From the NCBI RefSeq assembly GCF_015244565.1, contig NZ_JABCQG010000018.1, positions 1 through 42,558 of the forward strand: DNA of 42,558 bases, in the 5' to 3' direction. Below are positions 1-7,815 of this stretch, in pieces; within the stretch, counting starts at the first letter, position 1; every line of letters begins with the position of its first letter. Source of the stretch: Gluconobacter vitians (GTDB lineage Bacteria; Pseudomonadota; Alphaproteobacteria; Acetobacterales; Acetobacteraceae). The notes under the pieces are model-generated. The model was not told where the DNA came from. It did no database searches and was given only the letters and a program-made list of their open reading frames with translations. A program made the position numbers and the translations under genes.

Positions 1-48
1 CTTCAGGATCCCTATGATCTGCTCTTCCGTAAAACGACTGCGCTTCAT
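1..48 (-). CDS. IS3-family transposase OrfA, N-terminal 16 codons only
   Basis: The minus strand from 48 reads MKRSRFTEEQIIGILK and runs off the window. This is the typical beginning of IS407-type OrfA, the helix-turn-helix half of an IS3-family transposase that is normally joined to OrfB by programmed frameshifting. It starts 63 bases inside the element end at 111. Only the first 16 residues can be seen, so whether the transposase is intact is unknown. Confidence 0.8.
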   Translation of the reverse strand, partial: MKRSRFTEEQIIGILK

Positions 49-111
49 CCGTCCGTATCCTTCTCGATCGGACTCTACTTTTAAATGGTTACATTTCCGG
101 GGGGCACGTCA
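1..111 (-). mobile_element. Left end of an IS3-family (IS407-like group) insertion sequence, cut by the window edge
   Basis: Read on the minus strand, a terminus starting TGACGTGCCCCCCGG lies at 111 and going down, followed by a short leader and the start of an OrfA transposase. IS3-family ends begin with TG, and the C-rich end plus the OrfA start fit the IS407-type group. The rest of the element lies outside the window, so its length, other end and target duplication cannot be seen. The element sits inside an aldehyde dehydrogenase gene (112-694). Confidence 0.8.
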
Positions 112-694
112 GCTCGGCGGACTGGTCGTTATCCAGAAAGATATTGGTATAGGCGCCTACAGGGGCACCGGCATCCAGAAACAGATTTTCAAATGCGAGG
201 GCACATTGCGGCACGTTCGGGGCGTGTTTGGCAATGACGACATTCCCCGCCATGAGATTTGGTCCTGCAACGCGGGCAAGCTGGTAATACGGGAAATTCC
301 AGGGTTCGATACAATAAATGATCCCCAGCGGCTGATTGATGATCTTCGCCCGTCCCGTTTTCACCTTAAGCGTTGTAGGCGCAAGAAATTCTTCTGCCCC
401 ATCTGCATAGAAAGACAGGATGTCGGCCGTAACATCAATTTCCTCAAGCGCGTCAGAGAGTGCCTTGCCCATTTCCGTGGCAATCAATCGGGCATGAAGC
501 TCACGGTCCTTGCGGAGCAGATCAGCGGCCCTGGACACCACTTTCTTACGCTCTGCAATGCTCCGCAGCTTCCAGTCCGTTTTCCAGACCTGATCGGCGC
601 GATCCGTAATCTCTTTCATCTGTGCTGGCGTATGCAGATCAAAGCTGCGTTCGACATTTTCCGTTGTCGGATTGAGAGTCTGATAGACGATCAT
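112..694 (-). pseudogene. NAD(P)-dependent succinate-semialdehyde-type dehydrogenase, truncated by an IS
   Basis: The minus-strand reading frame starts at ATG 694 (MIVYQTLNPTTENVERSF), with AGAGGAAA as ribosome binding site about 8 bases upstream. It encodes about 194 residues of the aldehyde dehydrogenase superfamily, closest in style to succinate-semialdehyde dehydrogenases, which oxidise succinate semialdehyde to succinate. The cofactor-binding segment IEPWNFPYYQLARVAGPNLM and the following VIAKHAPNVPQCA are present. Soon after NIFLDNDQSAEL the frame enters the IS3 end at 111 and stops at 89. The catalytic Cys and Glu region, more than half of a 450-480 residue protein, is missing, so the product cannot be active. 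The gene is divergent from the HxlR regulator at 896. The 200 bases between them must hold both promoters. Confidence 0.85.
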
Positions 695-895
695 GTCGGC
701 TTTTCCTCTTCGTGAAATAACAGGAACTGTAGCCAGGGACTTCTTTCCCACTATGTGTTGTCGTGAGGAAGAAAGCAGGTGATCAGGCCGAATTGAAAAC
801 AGCACCATCCTTTTGATTCTGTCATTCAAGATTGTCCCGTTGACTTTGCCACGCAAGAACGCACATAAACCGCCATTAGTGTCAGGAATGATACC

Positions 896-1273
896 ATGCC
901 GCGAACACGTCACACGATCCTAGACTGTAGTCCAAGCTGCACAGTCGAAGCCACGCTCGAACTGTTCGGCGGGAAGTGGAAAGCGCTGATCCTTTATCAT
1001 CTCTTTGAGGATCAGGTACTGCGCTTTGGCGAATTCCGTCATCGCCTGCCCAATGTCACACAGCGGATGCTGACCAACCAGCTCCGGGAACTGGAAGCAG
1101 ACGGTCTCGTATCGCGAACCGTGTTCCCGGTTGTACCGCCGCATGTCGAATACAGGCTGACGGAACTGGGAAAGACCCTGAAACCCGTCATTCAGGCGCT
1201 CAAGACGTGGGGGGATCAGTATGCCCATTCAGTCGAAAGAGAAAAAAAGGCGAAATCAGATCAGACCGTGTAA
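896..1273 (+). CDS. HxlR-family winged-helix transcriptional regulator
   Basis: A 125-residue protein covering the whole HxlR domain: GGKWKALILYHL near residues 26-37, then the winged-helix stretch TQRMLTNQLRELEADGLVSR. HxlR proteins are dimeric DNA-binding repressors or activators, often sensing electrophiles, aldehydes or oxidants through an N-terminal cysteine. Here Cys11 and Cys15 lie before the domain at the place where YodB/HypR-type sensors carry their redox Cys. The start is ATG 896, with AGGA about 8 bases upstream. The gene is divergent from the IS-broken aldehyde dehydrogenase, so that gene was probably its target. This is inferred from position only. Confidence 0.9.
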   Translation: MPRTRHTILDCSPSCTVEATLELFGGKWKALILYHLFEDQVLRFGEFRHRLPNVTQRMLTNQLRELEADGLVSRTVFPVVPPHVEYRLTELGKTLKPVIQALKTWGDQYAHSVEREKKAKSDQTV

Positions 1274-1438
1274 ATCACCGCACGTTTCAGTAGATTTTAG
1301 ATGCGCTTTCTGCCGAAAGTTCCCCGCATCATCCCAATAAACACCCCAAGAAAGTCAGAATTAATTTACTTCCTGAATGGGCAGATGCGTCGTCATTTTG
1401 AATTTCGGTTTCTATTGCCTGAAAACAGGAGACACGCC

Positions 1439-1846
1439 ATGCCCCTCATTCGCTTTGACATGCTGGAAGGCCGTTCCGAAACCAAACTGGCCGCCATTCT
1501 TGATACGGCCCATCAGGCCGTACTCGACGCATTTCATGTGCCGCCCCGGGACCGCTACCAGATTGTTCATGAACACAAGAAAAGTCGTGTGCGGATCGAG
1601 GATACGGGACTGGGCATCCCCCGCACCGATAATGTGATGATCATTTCGATCACAACGCGCCCGCGCACCGTTGAGGAAAAGACGGCTTTTTTCCGCATAC
1701 TGACCGAAGCGCTGGAGCAAAAATGCGGTATCGCGCCCAGTGACGTCATGGTGAATTACGTCGAAAACACCGATGCCGACTGGTCCTTCGGCAACGGAGA
1801 AGCCCAGTTTCTGAACGGAAAACTCGGTAAACCCCAACCATCATGA
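1439..1846 (+). CDS. Tautomerase-family protein (4-oxalocrotonate tautomerase-like fold)
   Basis: A 135-residue protein starting MPLIRFDMLEGRS. The Pro after the initiator Met is the catalytic base of the tautomerase superfamily once Met is removed. The start at 1439 is chosen over the longer frame from 1301 because AGGAG lies 10-14 bases upstream and because it places Pro2 correctly. The middle (HEHKKSRVRIEDTGLGIPR, then VMIISITTRPRTVEEKTAFF) fits the longer single-chain tautomerases that are often found next to HxlR or LysR regulators. The substrate is unknown. It follows hxlR on the same strand and may be in the same unit, but a 165-base gap leaves room for its own promoter. Confidence 0.85.
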   Translation: MPLIRFDMLEGRSETKLAAILDTAHQAVLDAFHVPPRDRYQIVHEHKKSRVRIEDTGLGIPRTDNVMIISITTRPRTVEEKTAFFRILTEALEQKCGIAPSDVMVNYVENTDADWSFGNGEAQFLNGKLGKPQPS

Positions 1847-1926
1847 CGGGAGAGTTCTGTCTTTTTTAAGTGATCTGAACTCTTGCCGTCTCCAGCCATT
1901 GAGTCGTCTCATTCATGGAGGCGACA

Positions 1927-2118
1927 ATGCCTTTCTCACAAAACGACCATCCCAGAAATCCGACAAAAGCTCCCGGCTCTCCTGATGAACGGGAACATTT
2001 TGATCCTTATCCCGACAAAAGCCCGGTCATTGACGAACCGCCTGAGGAAGACACCCCCGAGAACACACATTCTCCGGAAAAGCCGGCCCACCGCGCACAG
2101 GTCCCGATGGGTCATTGA
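1927..2118 (+). CDS. Small acidic, proline-rich hypothetical protein
   Basis: A 63-residue frame from ATG 1927, preceded by GGAGG (1918-1922) at good spacing. The sequence is very rich in Pro, Glu, Asp and His (for example EREHFDPYPDK and PPEEDTPENTHSPEKP). It has no hydrophobic segment and looks disordered. I do not recognise a family. It ends 16 bases before the glycosyltransferase start, so it may be co-transcribed with it. The strong ribosome binding site argues it is translated. Confidence 0.55.
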   Translation: MPFSQNDHPRNPTKAPGSPDEREHFDPYPDKSPVIDEPPEEDTPENTHSPEKPAHRAQVPMGH

Positions 2119-2134
2119 AGGCAGGTATCTGGCA

Positions 2135-3334
2135 ATGATGAACGGACGAGCAGACACCCCCGTTACAGCAAAGTTCGGCCCTGAACATGGAAGCGTCTCC
2201 CATTTTGCTGACCGGGCTCTTTCAGCTTTCAGATCGGGCCTCGCATCCATTCGTGGACATTCCACGGTGTGGAAAAAGCAGAGAATTGTCGCAATCCCTG
2301 TATGCAATGAGGAAGAGCATATTGCTCCATGCCTTCTTGCACTGGCGGCCCAGAAAACCCTCCCGGACAAGGTTGTGCTATGGGTCAACAATACCACAGA
2401 CGATACCTGTAACCGGGCACGTTCCCTGATCGACAGACTTCCGTTTGAACTGGACATCGTCGCGGTCTCCTATGACCCGGCATTGGCCAGTGCCGGTCTG
2501 GCACGACGTGACGCCATGGCCTATGCTGCCAGAGAAGCATCGCCCGATGCCATTCTTTTCACAACGGATGCCGACAGCGAAGTTGCCTCCGACTGGATCG
2601 AAAACACGCTTGCGGCTTTCGCACATTATCCCGCCGAAGCCGTTTTCGGCCGGGTTCTGTTGATGCCGGAGGAATACAGCAAAATTCCGCTTCATCTGCA
2701 TGAAGATGAACAGGCTGAAAGAGCCTACGGTGCACTTCTCGAACAGATTGGGCTGATACTTTGTCCGGAAGCGCATGACCCCTGGCCCCGGCATCAGGAA
2801 CATTCCGGTGCGAGCATTGCCGTCACGCATGAGGCCTGGCGCAGGACCGGCGGCATTCCGCACGTTCCCTCTGGCGAGGACAGAGCATTTTATCAGGCCC
2901 TGCGACGCAACGGGATACCGGTTCGGCATGATCTGGAAGTCAGTGTATATGTCTCGGCACGCCTTCAGGGACGGGCCCAGGGCGGCATGGCGGAAACACT
3001 GGCCCGGCGCCTGATCACGCAGGACGAATATATTGATGATGCCTTCGAGCCGGTCTCAAGACGCCTGCTGCGGATCCGCAGGGAACAAGCTTACTGGAAT
3101 GCAGATCAGTATTCATTTCCTATGCAGTCCTATCCGGACATGCCGCTCGTCCATATCCGTCGTCAGGACCTTCCCAGACATCATGAACGCGCCCGGCGTG
3201 TCCTCAATGTCCTCCGTCAGCTGAAATGCCGCTTTCCAGAAGGGTTGCAGACCGGCACAGCCGGTCAATCCGATATCCCTCTCCACGCTCTGACAGATCA
3301 GACTGCCAGCCTGCCTCACGGCAGATTTGCATGA
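2135..3334 (+). CDS. Glycosyltransferase family 2 (GT-A fold)
   Basis: A 399-residue protein. The GT2 domain starts at about residue 51 (IVAIPVCNEEEHIAPCLL). It has the metal-binding DxD motif in TTDADSE (Asp145-Ala-Asp147) and an acceptor-side Glu-Asp pair in SGEDRAFYQALRRNG (248-249). Such enzymes move a sugar from a nucleotide-sugar donor to an acceptor. There are no membrane segments, so it should act in the cytoplasm. The frame stays open upstream to 1883, but that part overlaps the small acidic gene, so ATG 2135 with AAGGCAGG upstream is preferred. Its 3' end overlaps the convergent methyltransferase gene by 131 bases. Donor and acceptor are unknown. The neighbouring deacetylase, methyltransferase and acyl-CoA-dehydrogenase-like genes suggest one modified-glycan or glycolipid pathway. 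Confidence 0.85.
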   Translation: MMNGRADTPVTAKFGPEHGSVSHFADRALSAFRSGLASIRGHSTVWKKQRIVAIPVCNEEEHIAPCLLALAAQKTLPDKVVLWVNNTTDDTCNRARSLIDRLPFELDIVAVSYDPALASAGLARRDAMAYAAREASPDAILFTTDADSEVASDWIENTLAAFAHYPAEAVFGRVLLMPEEYSKIPLHLHEDEQAERAYGALLEQIGLILCPEAHDPWPRHQEHSGASIAVTHEAWRRTGGIPHVPSGEDRAFYQALRRNGIPVRHDLEVSVYVSARLQGRAQGGMAETLARRLITQDEYIDDAFEPVSRRLLRIRREQAYWNADQYSFPMQSYPDMPLVHIRRQDLPRHHERARRVLNVLRQLKCRFPEGLQTGTAGQSDIPLHALTDQTASLPHGRFA

Positions 3335-3836
3335 AATGCTCAGCCGCCTGGTCACCGGTACAGGGCGTATCCGTCTCTCCCGTCCAGTTTACGAGAAGGA
3401 TATGCCCTGCAGGGACAAGGCTTTCCGCCACCATGACGGCAAGGCGCTGAATATCTTCTGCCGTCAGAAAATACAGAACCTCTGAAATGAGGACGAGATC
3501 ACAGCCCGAAGCCTCTGCAACAGGATAATCCACAGGCAGAAATGCCCTGAGGAACGTGACATGGTCCTGTGCCCCACATCGCTGCCGCGCAATGGACAGG
3601 GCATTTTCCGACGCATCAACAGCCAGAACCCGCCCGCAACGCTGCGCCAACGCCAGCGTACCGACACCGATCGCACATCCAAGTTCAACAGCAAATGAAA
3701 CAGGGCAGTCTGGAAGACACTCCAGCACCCTCGCCAGTTTCTGCTGCTCATAGGAACTGCTCTCGAACCCCCACGGATCAGAACTGCTCTGAAACAGGCG
3801 CTCGAAAACCTCCGGTTTCCACGTTTCGCGGCTCAT
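3204..3836 (-). CDS. NodS-like class I SAM-dependent methyltransferase
   Basis: A 210-residue protein with the class I SAM-binding motif AVELGCAIGVGTLALA (about residues 49-64), an acidic ribose-binding end at LAVDASENAL, and motif II-like CDLVLISEVLYFL. The N-terminal FERLFQSSSDPWGFESSSYEQQK is typical of the NodS-like group. Rhizobial NodS N-methylates the deacetylated end of a chitin oligomer. Here it is translationally coupled to a PIG-L deacetylase (ATGA overlap at 3833-3836), the same logic of deacetylation followed by methylation. That analogy is inference, and the real substrate is not known. Its 3' end lies inside the end of the convergent glycosyltransferase gene. Confidence 0.85.
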   Translation of the reverse strand: MSRETWKPEVFERLFQSSSDPWGFESSSYEQQKLARVLECLPDCPVSFAVELGCAIGVGTLALAQRCGRVLAVDASENALSIARQRCGAQDHVTFLRAFLPVDYPVAEASGCDLVLISEVLYFLTAEDIQRLAVMVAESLVPAGHILLVNWTGETDTPCTGDQAAEHFMQICREAGWQSDLSERGEGYRIDRLCRSATLLESGISADGGH

Positions 3837-4564
3837 GACGCGATGAAGATTTCATAAGGCTGGATGATTTTTCCCAGAAGATGTTCCGGCAAAACAAAAC
3901 CTTTCGGATCGTCTTCCACAACCAGACCTCTCTGGCTCCGATGCGTCTCAACGGCTTTGCGTTTCCTGTCCAGAAAATCCCGCACATCAAGGCGCCATCC
4001 CATCGGGACCGACTCATCGATTTCCATATCAGGCGGAAGTGTCAGGCCCCAAACCGGATAAGCCAGTATCCTGAGATCCGGCAGAAAAGCTTTCAGTTCC
4101 TGCCCCATAATCCAGACAGCTTCGTGATCGCAGTGCGGATCATACCGCCAGGGCACCAGAACCGTGCTGCAGTCATAACGCCTGACAATCCCGGCCAACT
4201 GTTGCAAGGCATCATCCAGCCCCCTGCCTTCACTCGGCACCGCCGTGTCCCGAAATCCCAGAAACAGCAACCGTTCGGAAGGCAGACCCAGCACAGCCGC
4301 AGCCTCCCGGCTTTCCTCCTGCCTGCACTGCGCCAGTCGCTGCGGTGGCCAGGACACAGACCCCGGATGAGACGCCGATCCATCGGAAACAATCACCACC
4401 ACCGGCGGCCGTCCTTCGCTAACAGCACTGGCAATAAAGCCCCCACATCCCAGACTCTCATCATCCGGATGCGGTGAGAGCACAAGCGATGTACCGGGCG
4501 CAATCTCATCCAGAGACGCAAATGGGAAACTGGTAAAATGCCTCAGCATCTCTTCGATTTTCAT
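3833..4564 (-). CDS. PIG-L / LmbE family zinc-dependent deacetylase
   Basis: A 243-residue protein with the family metal-binding motif SPHPDDESLGCGG (PHPDDE at 31-36) and the second metal ligand in DPHCDHEAVW (His144, His147). The family removes acetyl groups from N-acetylglucosamine-type amides in glycolipids, mycothiol or bacillithiol precursors and antibiotics. There is no signal peptide, so it is cytoplasmic. It overlaps its neighbours on both sides by 4 bases (ATGA at 4561-4564 and at 3833-3836), so the three genes form a tight operon. The likely substrate is an N-acetyl sugar made by the facing glycosyltransferase, but this is inferred from position. Confidence 0.9.
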   Translation of the reverse strand: MKIEEMLRHFTSFPFASLDEIAPGTSLVLSPHPDDESLGCGGFIASAVSEGRPPVVVIVSDGSASHPGSVSWPPQRLAQCRQEESREAAAVLGLPSERLLFLGFRDTAVPSEGRGLDDALQQLAGIVRRYDCSTVLVPWRYDPHCDHEAVWIMGQELKAFLPDLRILAYPVWGLTLPPDMEIDESVPMGWRLDVRDFLDRKRKAVETHRSQRGLVVEDDPKGFVLPEHLLGKIIQPYEIFIAS

Positions 4565-5733
4565 GCGACATCCTCCGGCCAGTCATGGCTGACGAACCAG
4601 CCCGCAGCATCAGTCAGTGCTTCATCCGGCGCCGGCTGTCTCAGATAGGTCGCCAGATCCCGCATGACCTGTTCGACGGCCCTTCCCTTCACAAAAGCCG
4701 AAAGACCCAGCCCCCTCTGCACAAGCGTGATCAGCTCCAGAGCAGCCCGTTCAACCGCCAGCCGCGCAAGATTGACGGTCGCTGTAATCTCTTCCGGACT
4801 CACCTCCGCCTCCCCATACGCCGCCTGAGCGGCCTGCCCGGTCCAGAGCGCCGCCGTTTTCTGAAGGATAAGCGCTTCTCCGATGCGACACAGCTGATGC
4901 GGATTATCCGCCCGCCCCCGCGCCACAAGCTCCTGCCGCAGCAGATCCACCAGCCGGTCCATGGCCCCGAGAGCAACGGCCGATCCGCGCCAGGCTCCGG
5001 CAGAAAACTCGGGCTGTCGCAGATAATCGCCTGCCGATCCAAGAATATCTTCGGCTGAAACAAGCAGATCAGTGAAATCATAGGCACCGGTCCCGCTCGC
5101 CTGCATGCCCGTCAGTTTTCCGGGTCCCGGTCGCCTGCGACTGGGATCGGTGGTCGGAGCAAGCACCATGACCGACGCATCATCCACGGTTGTCGCTGTA
5201 ATCAACGCCAGCCCGACCTGACTGACACCGCTGGAAAACCCCTTGATCCCAAACAGCCTGTAGCCGTCGCTTTCCTTTTGGATCGTCACAGGGGGATCGC
5301 CATCCGTCACCCATATCCCTGCCAGAACTCCGCCTTTAAGCATCCGGGCCAATTTCCTGCGCTGATCTGCACTGCCATAAAGCGCAACAAGGCGAATGAC
5401 ATTCACATGCCCCTCAAGGCATCGGCCAAGGGAAAGGCTGAGATACCCGGTCCGTCGCAACAGGGTCAGGAGCGCACCACGTCCCGCCGGCGAACTGGCC
5501 ACACCAAGCCCTCCGTCTTCGAAAGGAAGCAACGCATCCAGTGCACCGATTTTCCTTAGAGAAGCGAGCAGTTCCTCAGGAAACATATCCTCCGAAGATC
5601 GGAACGGCCTGGCCTTCCACTCCATAAACAGGCGTTGAAGCCTGTCCTGAAACACGGCAAGGCCTTCGCAGGAGATCTCCCGACCTGAATTCAACATGCC
5701 CGAGCATCCTTCCGCGTCAGCCAGCACACGCAA
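4561..5733 (-). CDS. Acyl-CoA dehydrogenase-like flavoprotein
   Basis: A 390-residue protein with acyl-CoA dehydrogenase architecture. There is an N-terminal helical part (FPEELLASLRKIGALDALLPFEDGGLG) and a central beta domain with GIWVTDGDPPVTIQKESDGYRLFGIKGFSSG and LTGMQASGTGAYDFTDL. A C-terminal helical bundle follows. The family oxidises acyl thioesters with FAD. The usual catalytic Glu and the FAD-contact motif near the C terminus are not obvious by eye, so it may be a divergent member with another substrate. It is first of the tight deacetylase/methyltransferase block, overlapping the deacetylase by 4 bases. The start is either 5733 or Met13 (5697). Confidence 0.8.
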   Translation of the reverse strand: MRVLADAEGCSGMLNSGREISCEGLAVFQDRLQRLFMEWKARPFRSSEDMFPEELLASLRKIGALDALLPFEDGGLGVASSPAGRGALLTLLRRTGYLSLSLGRCLEGHVNVIRLVALYGSADQRRKLARMLKGGVLAGIWVTDGDPPVTIQKESDGYRLFGIKGFSSGVSQVGLALITATTVDDASVMVLAPTTDPSRRRPGPGKLTGMQASGTGAYDFTDLLVSAEDILGSAGDYLRQPEFSAGAWRGSAVALGAMDRLVDLLRQELVARGRADNPHQLCRIGEALILQKTAALWTGQAAQAAYGEAEVSPEEITATVNLARLAVERAALELITLVQRGLGLSAFVKGRAVEQVMRDLATYLRQPAPDEALTDAAGWFVSHDWPEDVA

Positions 5734-5817
5734 CGTCTGGCAAGCGGTCAGGGATGCGCAGTCGAACTCCGTTTCTTGGTCACTCTTTCGAGGGCAGGCA
5801 ACCCGGGACGCCGCACA

Positions 5818-7053
5818 TCAGGCCGGATCGGAACCATGAGGATGGGTTTCCGGCATCCCCCAGGCAAACAGACAGGCCACGGCCGCCCCCGTCAGACCAA
5901 GGATCGTGAAGGTCATACTGAACCCGTAAGCCGATGCCAGTGCACCGCCCGCAAGGTTGGACAGAAGCGCTCCGATGGTCCCCAGCGCCAGACCCAGCCC
6001 GATCAGCAGATTGCGCCGGCCGCTTCCCGAAGCGATATCGGAGAGAATGGCGTAAAATAGCACCAGAATAATGCCCGAAGACAACCCGTCTAGGATCTGA
6101 ACAAGAGCCAGCGTCGGCCAGCCCGCACTCAGAATTATCAGCCCGTCACGAACAGGCTGCAAAGCGAGCGCAAGAACAAAAAGCGGCTTGCGAGGCCATT
6201 GCGGCGCCTTTCTGCCCACGAGGAGTGCGACCGGCGCCATCGTTATCTGGGCCACAACAATGCAGATGGCCGTCACATCTGCCGGATTACCAAGATGGTA
6301 AAAGGCATAACGCTCGATCATGAGCGGAACAACCGCGCCATTGGCCACATTGAACAGCAGATACGTCACCAGAAAAACGGCCAGTCGCGGCTCGGACAGC
6401 AGGCTCATAACGGCATGCAGCGTCTCACGCACAGACGCCGCTTCCCGCGACTGGCCCGAAGGCTCGTCAGCCCGCGACGAAAACCCACCAACCAGGAGAA
6501 GACTGACCGCTGCAAGCCCTCCCACACCCCATAACGGCGCCACCGGCCCCATCATGCGCCCCAGAAGACTCATCAGAAAGCCGGAAGACGCATTGCCCAG
6601 ATGGTTGAAGGACTCATTGCGCCCCATCCGTTCGATATAACCCCTGGCCCCTGCCGTATGATGACTGATGGCTGCCAGAATGGGCGTAAAGAGAGCCCCC
6701 GCCCCACCGGCAATAAAATGCGCCACAACAATGGGATAGAACAGCGGCACCCAAGCCATTATCGCAACAGACACAAACGTTACAACACAGCACAGAGCCA
6801 TCATCAGACGGCGACGGGCAATAATATCCAGCGCCCAGCCCCCTATGAAACGCGCCAGAACGGCCCCAAGCCCGCCCGCAGCGATGGCGGCCCCGATCCG
6901 GCTGGAAGGCCAGGTCTGTATCGTCAGGAAAGCAGTCAGGAAGTTCCCGAGATTGTCCTGAACATCCGCAAGAAGAAAGCTCAGTCCGTCGAGGGAAAGA
7001 TCATCCTTCCGGTGTCGGGTCTGCGCTCTGTTTTCCGTCACACTGGTTCCCAT
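5818..7053 (-). CDS. MFS transporter
   Basis: A 411-residue membrane protein with about 12 hydrophobic segments and the major facilitator loop between helices 2 and 3 (GGLGAVLARFIGGWALDIIARRRLM). A longer charged loop (SRADEPSGQSREAASVRETLHAV) in the middle separates two six-helix halves. ATG 7053 is chosen over an upstream GTG (7122) because the sequence before it does not look coding, although no strong ribosome binding site is seen at either. It ends 85 bases before the acyl-CoA-dehydrogenase-like gene on the same strand and may lead that operon, as exporter of the product or importer of a precursor. The substrate is unknown. Confidence 0.85.
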   Translation of the reverse strand: MGTSVTENRAQTRHRKDDLSLDGLSFLLADVQDNLGNFLTAFLTIQTWPSSRIGAAIAAGGLGAVLARFIGGWALDIIARRRLMMALCCVVTFVSVAIMAWVPLFYPIVVAHFIAGGAGALFTPILAAISHHTAGARGYIERMGRNESFNHLGNASSGFLMSLLGRMMGPVAPLWGVGGLAAVSLLLVGGFSSRADEPSGQSREAASVRETLHAVMSLLSEPRLAVFLVTYLLFNVANGAVVPLMIERYAFYHLGNPADVTAICIVVAQITMAPVALLVGRKAPQWPRKPLFVLALALQPVRDGLIILSAGWPTLALVQILDGLSSGIILVLFYAILSDIASGSGRRNLLIGLGLALGTIGALLSNLAGGALASAYGFSMTFTILGLTGAAVACLFAWGMPETHPHGSDPA

Positions 7054-7233
7054 CAAAATTTTCTGACACGCCGCACGGGTACTGAAACCCGGCCGCTTCG
7101 ATATTAAACGGCCAGATCCCACTCACGTTACGAAGCCGCTGAAAGAAAAATGCTTTTTCAGCCCCCGCCCGCAGTCGCCGCCCGGTTCTTCAGCCTGACA
7201 ACACTTCCGTGTCCCCGAATTATCGGGAGCAGC

Positions 7234-7815
7234 ATGAAACTTGCCGCCAGCGTTGCTCTTACACTTCGACATACCTGCAAAAATGACGCTGAACGGAGCG
7301 AATTTCCAACGACTGATGTGTCCGTCACCAGCCCCTGTCGCCTCCAGATCAATGGAGAGCCCTGCACCGTCGATATCCCACCCAGCGTCACCCTGCTGGA
7401 CCTGCTCCGGGAACGTCTGGACCTCACCGGAACCAAGAAGGGCTGCGATCACGGGCAGTGCGGCGCCTGCACCGTTCTCGTCAATGGCAGGCGGGTCAAA
7501 AGCTGCCTCATCCTCGCCGTCTCGATCCCCGATGCCGAGGTCACAACGATCGAAGGTCTGAGCCGGGACGGACAGATGCACCTCATGCAACAGGCCTTTC
7601 TCGATCAGGATGCGTTTCAGTGCGGATACTGAACACCGGGCCAGATCATGTCAGCGGTAGCGCTTATGGAAGAAGGACATGTCCACACCCGCGAGGAAAT
7701 CCGCGAATTCATGAGCGGCAATCTCTGCCGGTGTGGCGCCTATAACGGCATCCTCGATGCCATCGAGCAGGTCATCGCCCAGCAACAGCAGGACCGGGCC
7801 GGAGAAGCCGCATGA
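7234..7815 (+). pseudogene. paoA: PaoA/YagT-like [2Fe-2S] subunit of aldehyde oxidoreductase, with in-frame TGA at a cluster Cys
   Basis: From ATG 7234 (GGGAG 4 bases upstream) the frame gives the plant-type ferredoxin domain KKGCDHGQCGACTVLVNG with Cys71, Cys76, Cys79 and Cys91. It then reaches FQCGY and a TGA at 7630-7632. In the same frame the conserved sequence carries on without a gap: TPGQIMSAVALMEEG, then NLCRCGAYNG (Cys165, Cys167), to a TGA at 7813. The family sequence is CGYCTPGQ, so the TGA stands exactly where the second-cluster Cys belongs (codon 133). Termination there removes the second cluster. The protein would be 193 residues with readthrough. The last bases overlap paoB (ATGA at 7812). 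It could be a recent nonsense mutation, a sequencing error or, much less likely, selenocysteine. An upstream ATG at 7150 is also in frame. I see no twin-arginine motif in either form. Confidence 0.85.

Noticed and set aside
7653-7664. Small hairpin after the paoA TGA as a SECIS element
   Set aside because: Only 4 bp long. Surrounding pairing is weak (mismatches and wobble), and no independent sign of selenocysteine machinery is in the window. Kept only as a minor option in the finding.
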